A DNA stretch of 64,000 bases from Eopsaltria australis (Eukaryota; Chordata; Aves; Passeriformes; Petroicidae), in the NCBI GenBank assembly GCA_034509425.1, contig JAVTVJ010000539.1, positions 124,001 through 188,000 on the forward strand. The letters are read 5' to 3'. Position numbers and translations under genes: made by a program. A model generated the notes under the pieces. That model made no database searches. It saw only the letters and a list, made by a program, of their open reading frames with translations, and was not told the origin of the DNA. Each line of letters starts with the position of its first letter. Position 1 is the stretch's first letter. Below, one piece after another: positions 13,252 to 24,500 of this stretch.

Positions 13252-13614
13252 TGTGTGGGTTAAACAGATGGCACTTGATGCCTTTTTCTGGTCTTAGGAA
13301 ATAAATGCTCAGACACGGTTAGAGGGTTGGGGGTCGTTTCTCTTGGTATTTTAATGGGATCCCGTTCGATGGCTTCTGCCGTCCAGGTAGAACACGCCGC
13401 AAAAGCCCCGTCCCCCCAGTCGAGTATACAATTAAAGACTCTACACATTAGCATATCTACCAGGAGGGCCCAATAAGGGGCCTGGGTGGGCTAACTTCTA
13501 GTTTACAAAATCTGTCCTACTAGGAGACCTTGAGGGCTCATGAAAACAGGGTGTTTGGTCTCTAACTCTACGTGGCTTCAGGGGTGTTTGTTTAGTCTAC
13601 CGGCCTCCTAAACA
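13252..13614 (-). mobile_element. LTR-like element, about 363 bp
   Basis: A compact GC- and CpG-richer block in AT-rich surroundings. On the minus strand it starts TGTTTAGGAGG, has a TATA-like 'tttaattgtata' near 13426-13437 and an ATTAAA at 13350-13355. It ends with an AACCCACACA-type sequence, so it has TG...CA ends and the promoter then poly(A)-signal order of a short retroviral LTR. No convincing target duplication was seen, so the exact edges and family are uncertain. Confidence 0.5.
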
Positions 13615-13810
13615 CCATGAAACCAGGCTAAACTATCACCTAAAGCATCACAAGTATCCATGCTAATACTTGTGAATATAGGGAACTGTGTAAGAAGTAT
13701 TCAGAAGAAAAGCAGCAAAAATCCTTCAGGCATCACACTACAGAAACATACTGTGAGAAGTGACTATTGCCAGAATCTTTGACTTTAATTTTTACATTTT
13801 AGAGTACAAA

Positions 13811-14262
13811 ATCATAGAATGGTTTGGGTTGGAAGGGACCTTAGAGGTCATCATTCTAAGCCCCTGCTGTGGGCAGGGACACCTTCCACAGGTTGTTCAG
13901 ACCCCCATCCCATCCTGGACAATTCCAGGGATGTGGCATCCACAACTTCCTGGGCAACCTGTGCCAGTGCCTCACCATCCTCGTAGTAAAGAACTTCCTC
14001 CTAATACCTAACCTAAAAACATTCTCCTTCAGTTTAAAGCCATTGCCCCTTGTCCTACTACTACATACCCCTTCTCTCCAGCCTTCTTTTGGCCTCCTTG
14101 ACCTCCTTTAGGCACTGGAAGGCTGCCCTAAGGTCTCCTCAAGAGTGTCCTCTTCTCCACACTGAACCACCCCAACTCTCAGTGTTTTTTCACAGGAAAG
14201 GTGCTCCAGCCCTCAGATTATCTTTGCGGCTCTCAGTTACGTCCTGGTCCCCTCAGCAGGCT
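13811..14262 (-). mobile_element. CR1 LINE 3' fragment
   Basis: Starts 'atcatagaatggtttgggtt' followed by 'ggaagggacctt', the reverse complement of the conserved CR1 3' end. It continues through the usual antisense blocks ('gggcagggacaccttccaca', 'ttcctcctaat', 'ccccttgtcctactacta', 'gctccagccctcagattatc'). It is 5'-truncated at about 14262, as most bird CR1 copies are. The element's own sense is the minus strand. Confidence 0.9.
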
Positions 14263-14650
14263 TAGGGAAATGTTGTTTAATTCACTCTGGGCAATGTGCA
14301 GGAGAAATAAAATTCTCAGAAGTCTGAACAACAAACCTTTACTTGAAACCTTTGGAACATTAAAATAGATGAGTGTACATGGCAAATTTTAAAACACCAA
14401 CAAAGTAAGTTAGGCACTTCACAAACTCGAACTCAAGAAACTTACAGATAGCCAACTTTAACCAATCCAGACACAACAAGGCATTTACTAAGGCACTGAC
14501 TGGAATTTTTTAATCTGTCTTACAATATATTTTGACAATAAGTTGGGACAAGAAAGAGAAGGAGAAAGAGAAAGAAAGAGAGAAAGAAAGAGAGAAAGAG
14601 AAAGAGAAAGAGAAAGAGAAAGAGAAAGAGAAAGAGAAAGAGAAAGAGAA

Positions 14651-14683
<33 letters not shown>

Positions 14684-15475
14684 AAGAGAGAGAGAAAGAG
14701 AAAGAGAAAGAGAAAGAGAAAGAGGAAGAGGAAGAGGAAGAGGAAGAGGAAGAGGAAGAGAAAGAGAAAGAGAAAGAGAAAGAGAAAGAGAAAGAGAAAG
14801 AAAGGAAGGATAATAGTAGAAAAACATCACCACCTGTGTATCCCACAAGGAGACTTGATTGCTGCAATATCGATGTCCATTGGTCAAAGTGATGGTCACA
14901 GTCTTTATCAATCTGGGGTAGGGGATGACCACGAAACGCACAGTTCAGTGGGTAAATATACACTCAAGTTCAGGTGGGAAACCCAGCTACTTCCCCTGGG
15001 GTGGGGACTTCTACACTGTCTGATGCAACCCTGGTGGAAGGCCCCAGAAATTACTCTGGGGGCATTTTGGGAGTCTGATGATTTTTGACACCTTCTCTCA
15101 TATCAGGAAAATAGAGCCAATTACTCTCCATCAGAAGGGATGAATAATGTGAATGTCCCAGTAGCTTTCCCTGGTGGGAGGGGAGAGAAGAGTTTTAGAA
15201 CTGAGCCAGTTGTGTAAGGGATTACACTGCTAGAATTAAAAGAATTATCCCACCTTGCAGGATCTGCTTATCAGCCTCTTCCCTTATCTATATCAAACCC
15301 CAGCTTCTTGCTAAGCAAAGGTTGATTTCTGACGGTCATCTTCTGGTGCTCAGACTCCCTGCACACGCATTGTTTCCTTGAGCATCGACAGCAAAACACC
15401 AGACTATTTGAGACATTAATCATTAAAGTTTCAGTCTCTCACACCCTCCTGTGGACCTGCTAGCACATCATAAAG
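14263..15475 (-). other. Possible further LTR-derived sequence around the hexamer array
   Basis: The stretches on both sides of the GAGAAA array read more GC-rich and retro-like than the surroundings. On the minus strand there is a TG start near 15475, a TATA-like 'gatatagataag' near 15280 and AT-rich sequence with AAATAAAATT-type signals reversed near 14307. No TG...CA pair with a target duplication could be set, so this is only a suggestion. Confidence 0.25.
14551..14810. repeat. Polypurine GAGAAA hexamer array, about 260 bp
   Basis: Almost pure purine on the plus strand. The main unit is GAGAAA with AGAGAGA interruptions. A central block at about 14722-14760 has the variant unit GAGGAA. 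It is open in all frames and yields only Lys/Glu/Arg or Ser/Phe/Leu repeats, which are not genes. Confidence 0.97.
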
Positions 15476-15554
15476 GTTTTTGAAAGGGCTAAACATTTAA
15501 ACAACTTTGAAGCACGATACAACTTTGCGCATTTCATATTTAATAAACACACAC

Positions 15555-15571
15555 ACAAACACACGTGTGTT

Positions 15572-15611
<40 letters not shown>

Positions 15612-15640
15612 TACATATAAATTTATATATATATGTATGA
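15555..15640. repeat. 20-bp perfect palindrome joined to a (TA)n run
   Basis: ACAAACACACGTGTGTTTGT at 15555-15574 is a perfect palindrome. A TA run of about 15 units (15574-15603) follows directly, then imperfect TA/CATA to about 15640. Confidence 0.95.
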
Positions 15641-15659
15641 ATTTTAAAATTGTAGTATC

Positions 15660-15840
15660 TTAGGGCCTCACCCTTGTGTCACTATCCGCAGTGACTGTAA
15701 ACAGCCCATTTATGTCACAAGCACAGATGCAGCTGCTGCTGCCCGAAGGACGGGCCCGTCTGACACAGGGATCAAAGCACCGAGCCCATTTTTTGGGAAA
15801 GTTTGCCATCTAGAGGCTGTATCAGGCAGCACCAGGAGAG
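15660..15840. other. Small GC- and CpG-richer island near the CNTLN 3' end
   Basis: Contains 'gcagctgctgctgcccgaag' and a 12-bp palindrome GACGGGCCCGTC (15749-15760). No coding frame or RNA gene recognised. It stands out against AT-rich flanks. Confidence 0.4.
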
Positions 15841-17799
15841 AAAACTACCTTAACAAAAGAAAAATAGATCAAGTGGATTTTCTGGATGACCACAGGCATA
15901 GCTAGTTCAAAAGAGCACTGCCTTTAATATAATTAATGTTTAGCTTTGTTAGCAATATCATCTTGAAAGTGCTGAGCTAATGCTTTTCCCCAAATCAGAA
16001 TCAGTTCTTCACTCAGTGTAATGATCTTGGTTCTAATGTAAGGGGATTTTTAAAATATTCATAAAACATAACCAAAATAATTAATTTTAATCCTTTTACA
16101 GTAATGAAGATCTTTTCAGAGACCATCTCCCATGCTGCTGGTGCAGATAAAATAAGCAGTAAAAAGTATGTTCATTGCAGTCAGAAGTGAACATTTGTGA
16201 CAGCAAAAGGCAAAAATTTATTTTCTGTGGAGTATCATCCTTTTTGTTGTCCTTATATATATATCTCAAACCACATGACTTTATCTCTGAAAAATTCTGA
16301 CTGGTATGTCCATTTTTTTTTTGTTTATATCAAATTAGAGAAGAAAATAATTTTTGAATCAAAATACCATCAAAATACATTTAAAAAATTAAGAAAGATC
16401 GTCAAAGATATTTGGCAAACTTTCCATCAAAGTTTGCAGAAAGACAGCAGTGTTATACTTTCAGGAACATTTGTGCATAAATCTGTCTCCAGCTGGGTTT
16501 AAGGATTTCATTTTGTTCCCTCTTTTCACATTAAGTAGATAATAATTTGGTTATGCAACGTTCTTGTTTTCTCTTGCACCAAGAAAAGATGTCTCTTCAT
16601 ACTCAGTTGCCCAGGAGATACAGAAATTCACAGGGACAGTAAAGCAAGATGTTTAAACTATGAGAAAAAGATAGCAGTCTGGAAAATTCCCTCTTTTTGG
16701 GACGTATTTTCAATGTGAATTAGCTGATGCTCCCTGCATTTTCACTACAAAAAAAGATCACCAAGTGTTAAAGATCAGCACCAAGATCAGACTTCCACCA
16801 GCAGGTGTTTGGCAATGTGCAAATGAAGACAATGGGGATAAATTTCAGAGATCTTTGGCCTCCTGAAGCTCTTTTCACTAAGCTGCAATAGGCATTTTGC
16901 TGAAATTCTCTTCAAATATATTTTGCTGGAATTACTGAAAAACATAAGAGCATGGCTTCCATGTATCTTGATGGATTTATCTTCCTTAATTTTTGTTGTC
17001 ATTATTTTATTTGCATTGGAATCCATGTAAATTTTTACCTTCCGTAAAACCTGAGGCAGACAGTTTCAACAGCTCAGTTTCATTTGCATGTGAGTGGCTT
17101 CCTTTTGCTTGCTTTGAATAGATCACCACAAAATTGCATATGATGGCCCTTATTTCTTGCATTGAAGAAGGTGGTGGTCAACAACTCCTAAAGATGTGGC
17201 AGGTTTTTTTATACAGGGCTAGTTCCCAGTCTTAATTGACAGGTGCCAGAGGAATATGTTTGCACGATTTTCTCTAATTCCAATAAAAATTCTCTCAAGC
17301 CCCTATATTCACCAGGTGCAACAGAGCAGAAGTTTAGAGATGTCTTCCTTTTGTCAGAGACACCAAATAGTGAACTCAATAAATTAGAAGATACATGATT
17401 ATATCCTAGGAAAAGAACTGTACTGACAAGCAGAAAACCTCTGTTCCATGCTTCAGTTAAGTGAATTTAGTCCAAATAGGTCTTTATTCTGATTCCCCAC
17501 CCAATGTGGATATTGATATCTGTTGTAAAACATCTTGATATTCATAAATGACACATAATAAGACCTAAACACTATTAACACATGAATTCAGAAACTTGTG
17601 TCCTTTTTTTTTCAAGTGGGTTGGTCCAGAGGAATTCAAATTCTAAGATCAAAAATGTGTAGAAGCAGCAATTATTTGTTAGTACTGCCAGAGAAATCTT
17701 GGTGGAAACAACTGACTAAAACTCTACACCAGTTTCCCAAGTGAGAGCATGCAGCTAGGTTTTAGCTGAGAAAGAACTGGATCTACTAGTGAAAAAAAC
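15841..17799. other. Non-coding DNA just downstream of CNTLN
   Basis: AT-rich, with T and A runs (for example 16312-16321). No gene or repeat family recognised. Confidence 0.5.
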
Positions 17800-18435
17800 C
17801 ACAATAGAAAAAAAAATATTTTATTGAATTTTTAAAAATACATTGCACACATTATGCTCCAGTATACTCAGAAGAAAATACATCTTTTCCTGTATTACTC
17901 CACACAGAATATTTTTATTTTACAATCATTCATTTTTTCCAGCATAAAAGCGTATTTTTTTATGTAGCATATATCATGAAGTTGGGCTTTACAAAGAAGC
18001 TTAAAGAAATTAGGTATTCAAAATCCTAATGATATTCCCAGTTTCTATGTAAATCCTACTTCCACTGTCCTGATTAGTACAATCAGGTGTTACTTAGCTT
18101 CTTTTTGTTCTTTCAAAATTTTACAGATGTGTATTAGTCACAGCAAAGACATCCCCTCTCTACAAAGCCTGCACATGTGTTTATTGCCAGTGTATTTAAA
18201 GGAAAATAATTTTGAGCTTTGCATTGATTTCCAGCAATTTTTCTCTTCAGGAATCAAATACCACACTGCTTTCTAATAGGAATTTAATTAATTCCTCTTG
18301 TTCAACAATTAATTAGTTCATGGTTTCTATGTATGTATTGAACATGCATATTGACTGTTCTTTATGGGAAGAGGAAAGACATGAGGAAACAGCACACATT
18401 TTAGTCACACTTTGCAAATATAAATCTTAGAAATA
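17800..18435 (-). other. CNTLN: Likely CNTLN 3' untranslated region with candidate poly(A) signals
   Basis: Sequence after the CNTLN stop on the minus strand. AATAAA occurs on this strand at 18180-18185, 17914-17919 and 17820-17825. The last is followed within 30 nt by A/T-rich sequence. Which one is used cannot be decided from sequence; the 3' UTR would be roughly 0.25 to 0.65 kb. Nothing else is seen here. Confidence 0.4.
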
Positions 18436-18537
18436 TCATGTAGTGTGCTTCAGAAGGGAACGGTACTCTTCTACCAATTTCTTCTTCTCATTTAATTTTT
18501 CCAGTACAGCATCCATTAAATATGAGGCAAAAGGAAA
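18436..18537 (-). CDS. CNTLN: CNTLN terminal coding exon with stop codon
   Basis: The coding part is 102 nt: 33 codons plus TGA at 18436-18438. The acceptor is gtttctttttcag|TTT. It encodes FPFASYLMDAVLEKLNEKKK, then LVEEYRSLLKHTT and stop. The PFASYL..AVLEK.NEKKKLVE core matches the C terminus of mammalian centlein, while the last 9 residues differ. It is separated from the previous exon by a 7.9-kb intron. Confidence 0.9.
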   Translation of the reverse strand, partial: FPFASYLMDAVLEKLNEKKKLVEEYRSLLKHTT

Positions 18538-21500
18538 CTGAAAAAGAAACAGAGCAAGAAAAATGATCATTGAACTTTATTTTCTTCATGTGAAATACAT
18601 TTATTAAGTATCTTTAAACTATCAGATTTCACTTAGTTTTGACAACTACCACACACACATATCTGATCTTTAAAGTTCATCTGCCTGGTTAGTGTCTGAA
18701 AATTTGCTCTCTATCATAAAAATGATAAAAGAGCAGTGTAAAATGAAAAAAGATAAACTCCTTATTGAACAATTCATGCTTTACTGACCATGTTAATGAT
18801 GTAAACTGCAGTACCAGCATCTCTGTCATTTATCTTCAATCAGCTGATCAATAAAAGGTTACAGTCACCTCTAGGGCATGCAGAAATGGTAGTGCATGAG
18901 TGTAAGTTCACTACTCTCAGGAGGATGAGACAGAACTACCAGTATAATTCTCAATGCTGTAGCAAATTGCCTTAGACTCACACACAAAACCTTCTAAATA
19001 ATTAAAAAAAAAAAAAAAACCAACAAAAACCACCCGAAAAACCCAACAACAAAACCCCAAAACAAAACAAACAAAACCACAAAAAAACCTCTCAAAGCAA
19101 AGCAAAATCCCAAAGCTCCAACTGCATTAATTGGAATACGACACAAATGTCTGCTTCTCTAAAACAACACCAAAAAATTGTATTGACATATCTACAGAGA
19201 AAAATTAGAACCTCTTTTATAACTTCTCTGATATAAAAGATGCATTTGCACAACCAATGTCTTCAAAGGAGATTTGTTATATTTTACAGTGTCATCACTT
19301 TAATGCTTAAAGAGGTTTTCATTCAAAGTCTTGGTGTACCAGTGCACTGTTTGCTGGGAAGTATTTTTAGAGGTGATACAGAACAATGGTCGTGGCAGCT
19401 CCATCCAGAGTGGCCAGAGCTGTGCCAGAGGAGAACAGGACAATTTTCCTTCACTGTTGAAAAGTCTCTATCATCTTCACAGAACTCTGTCAGCTTACTG
19501 AACACATGGTGAGACCAGTGGTGACTGAAGGGTCAGTACCACACCAAAAGTAACAGCTAATTCAGAAGGAGAAAGAATTTTATATTATAAAGCCACCAGA
19601 AATAAATAAGGTAAAATATAGCATCTGGTGGAACAAGCTGCTGGCCAATCATCATTTTCTGCTTTTCACAACTTTTGTTCAAAGCAACACTTTTCCATCT
19701 AGAACTCCTGTCTAGTTCCACACTTCAGTATTGCTCTAGTTTATTTTTTCACTTCTCTATTCCATCTGAAAGAGAAAATTGTATGGACCTTATACCAGAT
19801 AGAGCAGTGTTTGTTTCCCAGATAGACATGAAACAAAAAATATAAAAGAAACAAATAAAATCCCGAGACACAGAAGTACATAATATACAAAATGTATCTT
19901 TTGAACTGATTTTCAGATATGAATCCATATACTGATATTTATAATTACTAACAAATATGAAAAATAATCTAAAAAAGGAAAATCTTGTTAATAGAAAGCA
20001 TGTATTTTGAAGAGATAAAATGGAAATCCTACATGTTGCTCAAGAGTCACTTTGTAGTTACAGGAAAAGGACAACAATATGTATTATTTCCCTTTTCTAC
20101 AGGAAAGGGAGTTTTCAAGGGCTGGTGCTTGCTGGCCAGACATGTCTGTATCTGTCATAAATAACTTATGTGTATAGTAAGAAATTTCTAGAAGATGTCT
20201 ACACCTGTCAGCTTTCTCCTGTGTGCTACTGTGATGACTTTTTGGGGAATAGAGGGCTCAAATTCACTGAGCGCAAAGCTATTCAGTGTAATACAAGACA
20301 TAATCTTATCTGAAATTCTTGGACACTTACTTGCTACCATGCTTAAAAAACACTGACTCCAGCACCTGTTCACTCTAATTTCTCTCCTTCTTTTTCTAGG
20401 TATGTTTTTTATTAACACTGTATCATTACCTCAAAGTCTCTAATTCTTCATGCCTAGCTTGACTATGTCCATTTCTGGTACATTTCACCTCCTTAATGCT
20501 GTGCCTGAGATGAATGGTTTCTTATTGATGTCTGGATCGTATCATTCTAACTACATTTTACTTGCTCCTCACTACTCTCTGTGGCTTCCATGTCATAGCA
20601 AAGTGATCTTTCAAGAACTCCTGCCATTTGAGTGATTCATTTAAATCAAGAGCATTTGAAAGTGGAACATTATGTCAGTTGTTCAATATTTGCGGATTTC
20701 AGAGAAAGTGCTGTACGTTCCTCTCTGGTTTTCTTACCATACAGACACCCAGAACTGGATGATTTCTACAGTCTTAATCTTTAATAGAAGCCTGTCAGAT
20801 TTACTTTTAATGATGGCTCTGTAACTATCCTGGGAAACTTCCCTTTACATTTCTCCCCAGAACTTCACAACCACCGAAGTCATCTCTACTCTGAAGCATT
20901 CATCCCAGCTTCCAAACCTGCCATATGCTTGAGGAGAGCTTTGGAAGTTCAGTGAGTGCTAAGGAGTGAAAGCTTGTGTTTACCACTGATAATTAGATAT
21001 TTTAATACAGAATGATACTTCTTTCAAATATTTTACAATTATCTGTGCCACAACCCATTTAACTGAACATTAATTGTGGTGATCCTAAATCAGTACATTA
21101 TGGTAAGCTTTAACAAAAGTAGTATTTAATTTATCCGTATGATTTCACAACTTCTGAAAGTGCAAACTACATCTAGGTTAAAAGAATTTTATTTATTTAT
21201 TTGACTTTCCAGATTTACAAGTTTCTTCTTTGATAGTAGAAAGCTATATGAATGAAAGGCATATTTCTTACACAACTTATCAGACAGATATCTTGGTGTA
21301 TGGATAAATAAAAGGGAATGTAATCCTGAAGAGTGAGAAACAGTGACAGTTAATTCTGTTTCTTTCACTTATTTATTCTGACCCAAAGTTTGCTTCTTTT
21401 GGAGATTCCTTTTGTAAAAAGCCAAACTAGTAATATTTATTGACCTTAAACATGACTGAGTCTCTTTCAGTAAAGTCCATAAATATACATGATCTGCCAG

Positions 21501-24500
21501 TGAAAAGTCTTATAATGAATGCAAGCCAATGTTTTTGTTCTAATGAGACACAGCATCTCCATTTGCAGAGTGTAGCATTACTTCAGCTTCTGCTTCACAA
21601 ACTCTGTGTTAGCATAAAATGTGTCAGCATAAAAAATAAAAGTATTTAGCTTTTGGAATATACAAATTAGTGGTTACAACTATTTCACAGCCCCCCAAAT
21701 GAATCATCAGTGTAATACATTTTCCCAACTAAAAAGTACTCAAACACACTGCAGCGCTGCCTTAGATTAAATTAAGTGAACCACAAAAAAAAAAAAAAAA
21801 TAAAACAAAGCAGTAAGATCAATAACTAAAATATACTAATTTCACTAAAAAATAGAAGTCAAATCTAAAAAAAATCCAGACAAATTATTCCCTTAATTGT
21901 TGTTTTTTGTCTTATACTTTGTTCTTGTTCCGCTTCGTGGTGGCTATATATACGTCACTATATAAATATATATGTGCTTATCTGTATTTTTATCCTGAGT
22001 GACCAAGACAATTTCTCCTTGTTTTCAGTTCAGGATGAGTGATACAATGTAGTTTTGTTTGTGTGCATGAGATAAAACATAGATTTATACCCTAACGGAT
22101 TGTCAGTGCACAGGACTAAGCTCTTACTGTCATAATGACAAGAAAATCATGACCTGGTATCAGTGCTAATATTGCCTAGAATGTGGTTCAGACTGTGTTG
22201 GTGCTGCTTTTTAAGGTGTAGGTACTTGAAACACCTGGTGGTGGTGGCAGTGTTGATGGTGCACAGGTGTTTGTACATGGGTGAACACCTTTCTGGGTGT
22301 GAGCTGTTCACAGTCACACACAGATTGGAGAGAGACTAATGAAAGTACAGCAAGAGAGTTACAAGCCAAGAGATTTGGAAGGAAACAACTGTGGTTGTTA
22401 GTGTCCATTCCCAGATGGCAGCAACAGAAATATTCATTTAGACGCAAGTGCAAATCCTAAAGAGGGGTTGGGGAAAATCCTTACTGATGATTAGTGAATA
22501 TACTGTTCTAAATCCTGTTCTAAAGAGTGCTCACAGAGTGCTCACAGAATAGATGAAAGAGAGCCTTTCTGGAGGTTTTCACTACTGGAATATGACTTTT
22601 AGACCCATAATGAAGTCATGAGAGGAAAGATTTTATTAGGCAGCTTTGTTAGTGTAAAATGTGATATCCCAAGGAGTGCATGAGATAGGAGGAAAGGGAA
22701 GTGCTGCTGTAGATCTCATAGGGACACACTAAATCAATGCTGTCATTTGCTTCAGTGCTTGGAAAACTTCGGCAGATGATTTGCATTTTATTAAAAAATA
22801 ATTCTTGGAGACTTCAGACAATAATCTGGATTGGGCTACCATGCTTTACTCACACACAAAATTATTAACAGATTTTTCTGAGATGGTGTTCCCTACAATA
22901 AGTCACAGTAAATGAAAGCCAGGGGTAGCATAAGAAGTCATGTGTAAGTTACATGAGAAGAATTCATCCTCTTGGGTTAGCCACAAGTTTCCTATCATGG
23001 GAAAAATCTAGAGAAGATTGCTGTTTTGTTGGAGTTTTTAGGGGGAGTGTTTATGATTATAAGAAGAGAGTGCTAATATACAGAGCCAGACTCAATTAAT
23101 AAGACATACACACTCAGATGTGAGGGATAAAGTGGGTAAAAGCCTCATCATTTGCCTTGCAAGATGTAAACACACACACATGTTGATATAACCATACTTA
23201 TTCCCCCCTAAATATAATAAACCACTAGAAGCTCAAGTGTCTATAATGTGAGACCTCTCCCAAGCCCAAACAGTAATGTGTAATTAGTCTGATGTCTCTA
23301 CACATGTGCAGGTAGCAGGTGTCTGCATGCACTCATGTGAAAACTCTCCGCATACAGGTTCTTCACAGGCAAGAGAACTTTTCCCTTTTATCCCAGTGTC
23401 AGTTATTGAGATGATTTATTTTTATTCTTTTATTCTTTAGTGAGAACAATCTAGGGTGTTACTGAAAAAATCCAGAGAAAACAGGAGAGAAAAAAACCCA
23501 CTTCTTGGCCATTCAAGATGTAGATTTAGACAACAAGTGATTTTTACCAGCTCTGCTGAGTTTATAATATGACTGTACTTTCCTATTATATGATTCTTGT
23601 TTACATAACAACAACCCTGTGCTGAGATGTCTCTTTCAAATCATAAGCTTCTTGTTAGTGGTCTAGTTTCTTGACATAGCAGTTGATAAAATAAGGACAC
23701 AAACTCTGACTGGTATCTGTGAGTTTCAGGAACGCAAGAGCATTTATCACTAAAATATTAATATTCTTGCAAAGCTGACAGATATTAGACTTTTCCAAGT
23801 TGTAAGAGTATGGAAAATAAAGGTACAGATGAATTGAAAACAGAGGTGTGGTATCCTTTATCATTACACTTTAGGGGAATCTATAAAATAACAGTAAAAA
23901 GCAACTAGTGCTTCACTCAGTCCCCCCCAAAATTCTAGTGCAGCAGTAAAACGGCGTATGTCAGTAATAAAAATAAAATGTCTATGACATTTTAAATGTT
24001 ATCGTACTGTCACAGTGGAATAAAATTAGCTTGAAGAATGATCTAAAGGGATATGATGCAGTTCATTATGTATAACAGCAACAGCAGCAGTTTCCCAGTG
24101 TTCATAAAGGTTTCTCCATTAAATTTACCTCCAGTCAATAATTAGGAGTCCACAAATAAACCTAGGCAATTAAATCAATACTGCTGGGCAATTATGTTCC
24201 AAAGTCCTGGCTCAATGGCACAAGAAGACACTATATCAAACTGCAATATTAAGTGGTCTGATGCAATTTTCCACTGAACGTTTACTCAGAATAACAGAAA
24301 AGGGCAATCCTGCATCTTTGTTCAAGATGCAAATTGGTAACACAGTTTGCCAAAATGTAACACTTAGCAGGCAGTCTGTTTTGAGCAAAATCCTGCAGAA
24401 AGCTTACATTTCACCATGGGCTTTAGTCTGCTGATCAGAAATATTACCAAAGCTTACTAAAAGAAACCACAATCAAACTCTCCAAGATATGAGTGAAGAA

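Noticed and set aside
13760..14265. Three overlapping plus-strand frames of 71-83 codons
   Set aside because: They are antisense translations of the CR1 3' fragment.
14510..15088. Long open frames on both strands through the hexamer array (Lys/Glu/Arg or Ser/Phe/Leu repeats)
   Set aside because: A six-base repeat without a stop stays open in every frame; the translations are pure repeat.
18990..19100. A/CA-rich patch considered as a retroposon tail
   Set aside because: No element recognised upstream; read as simple low-complexity sequence.
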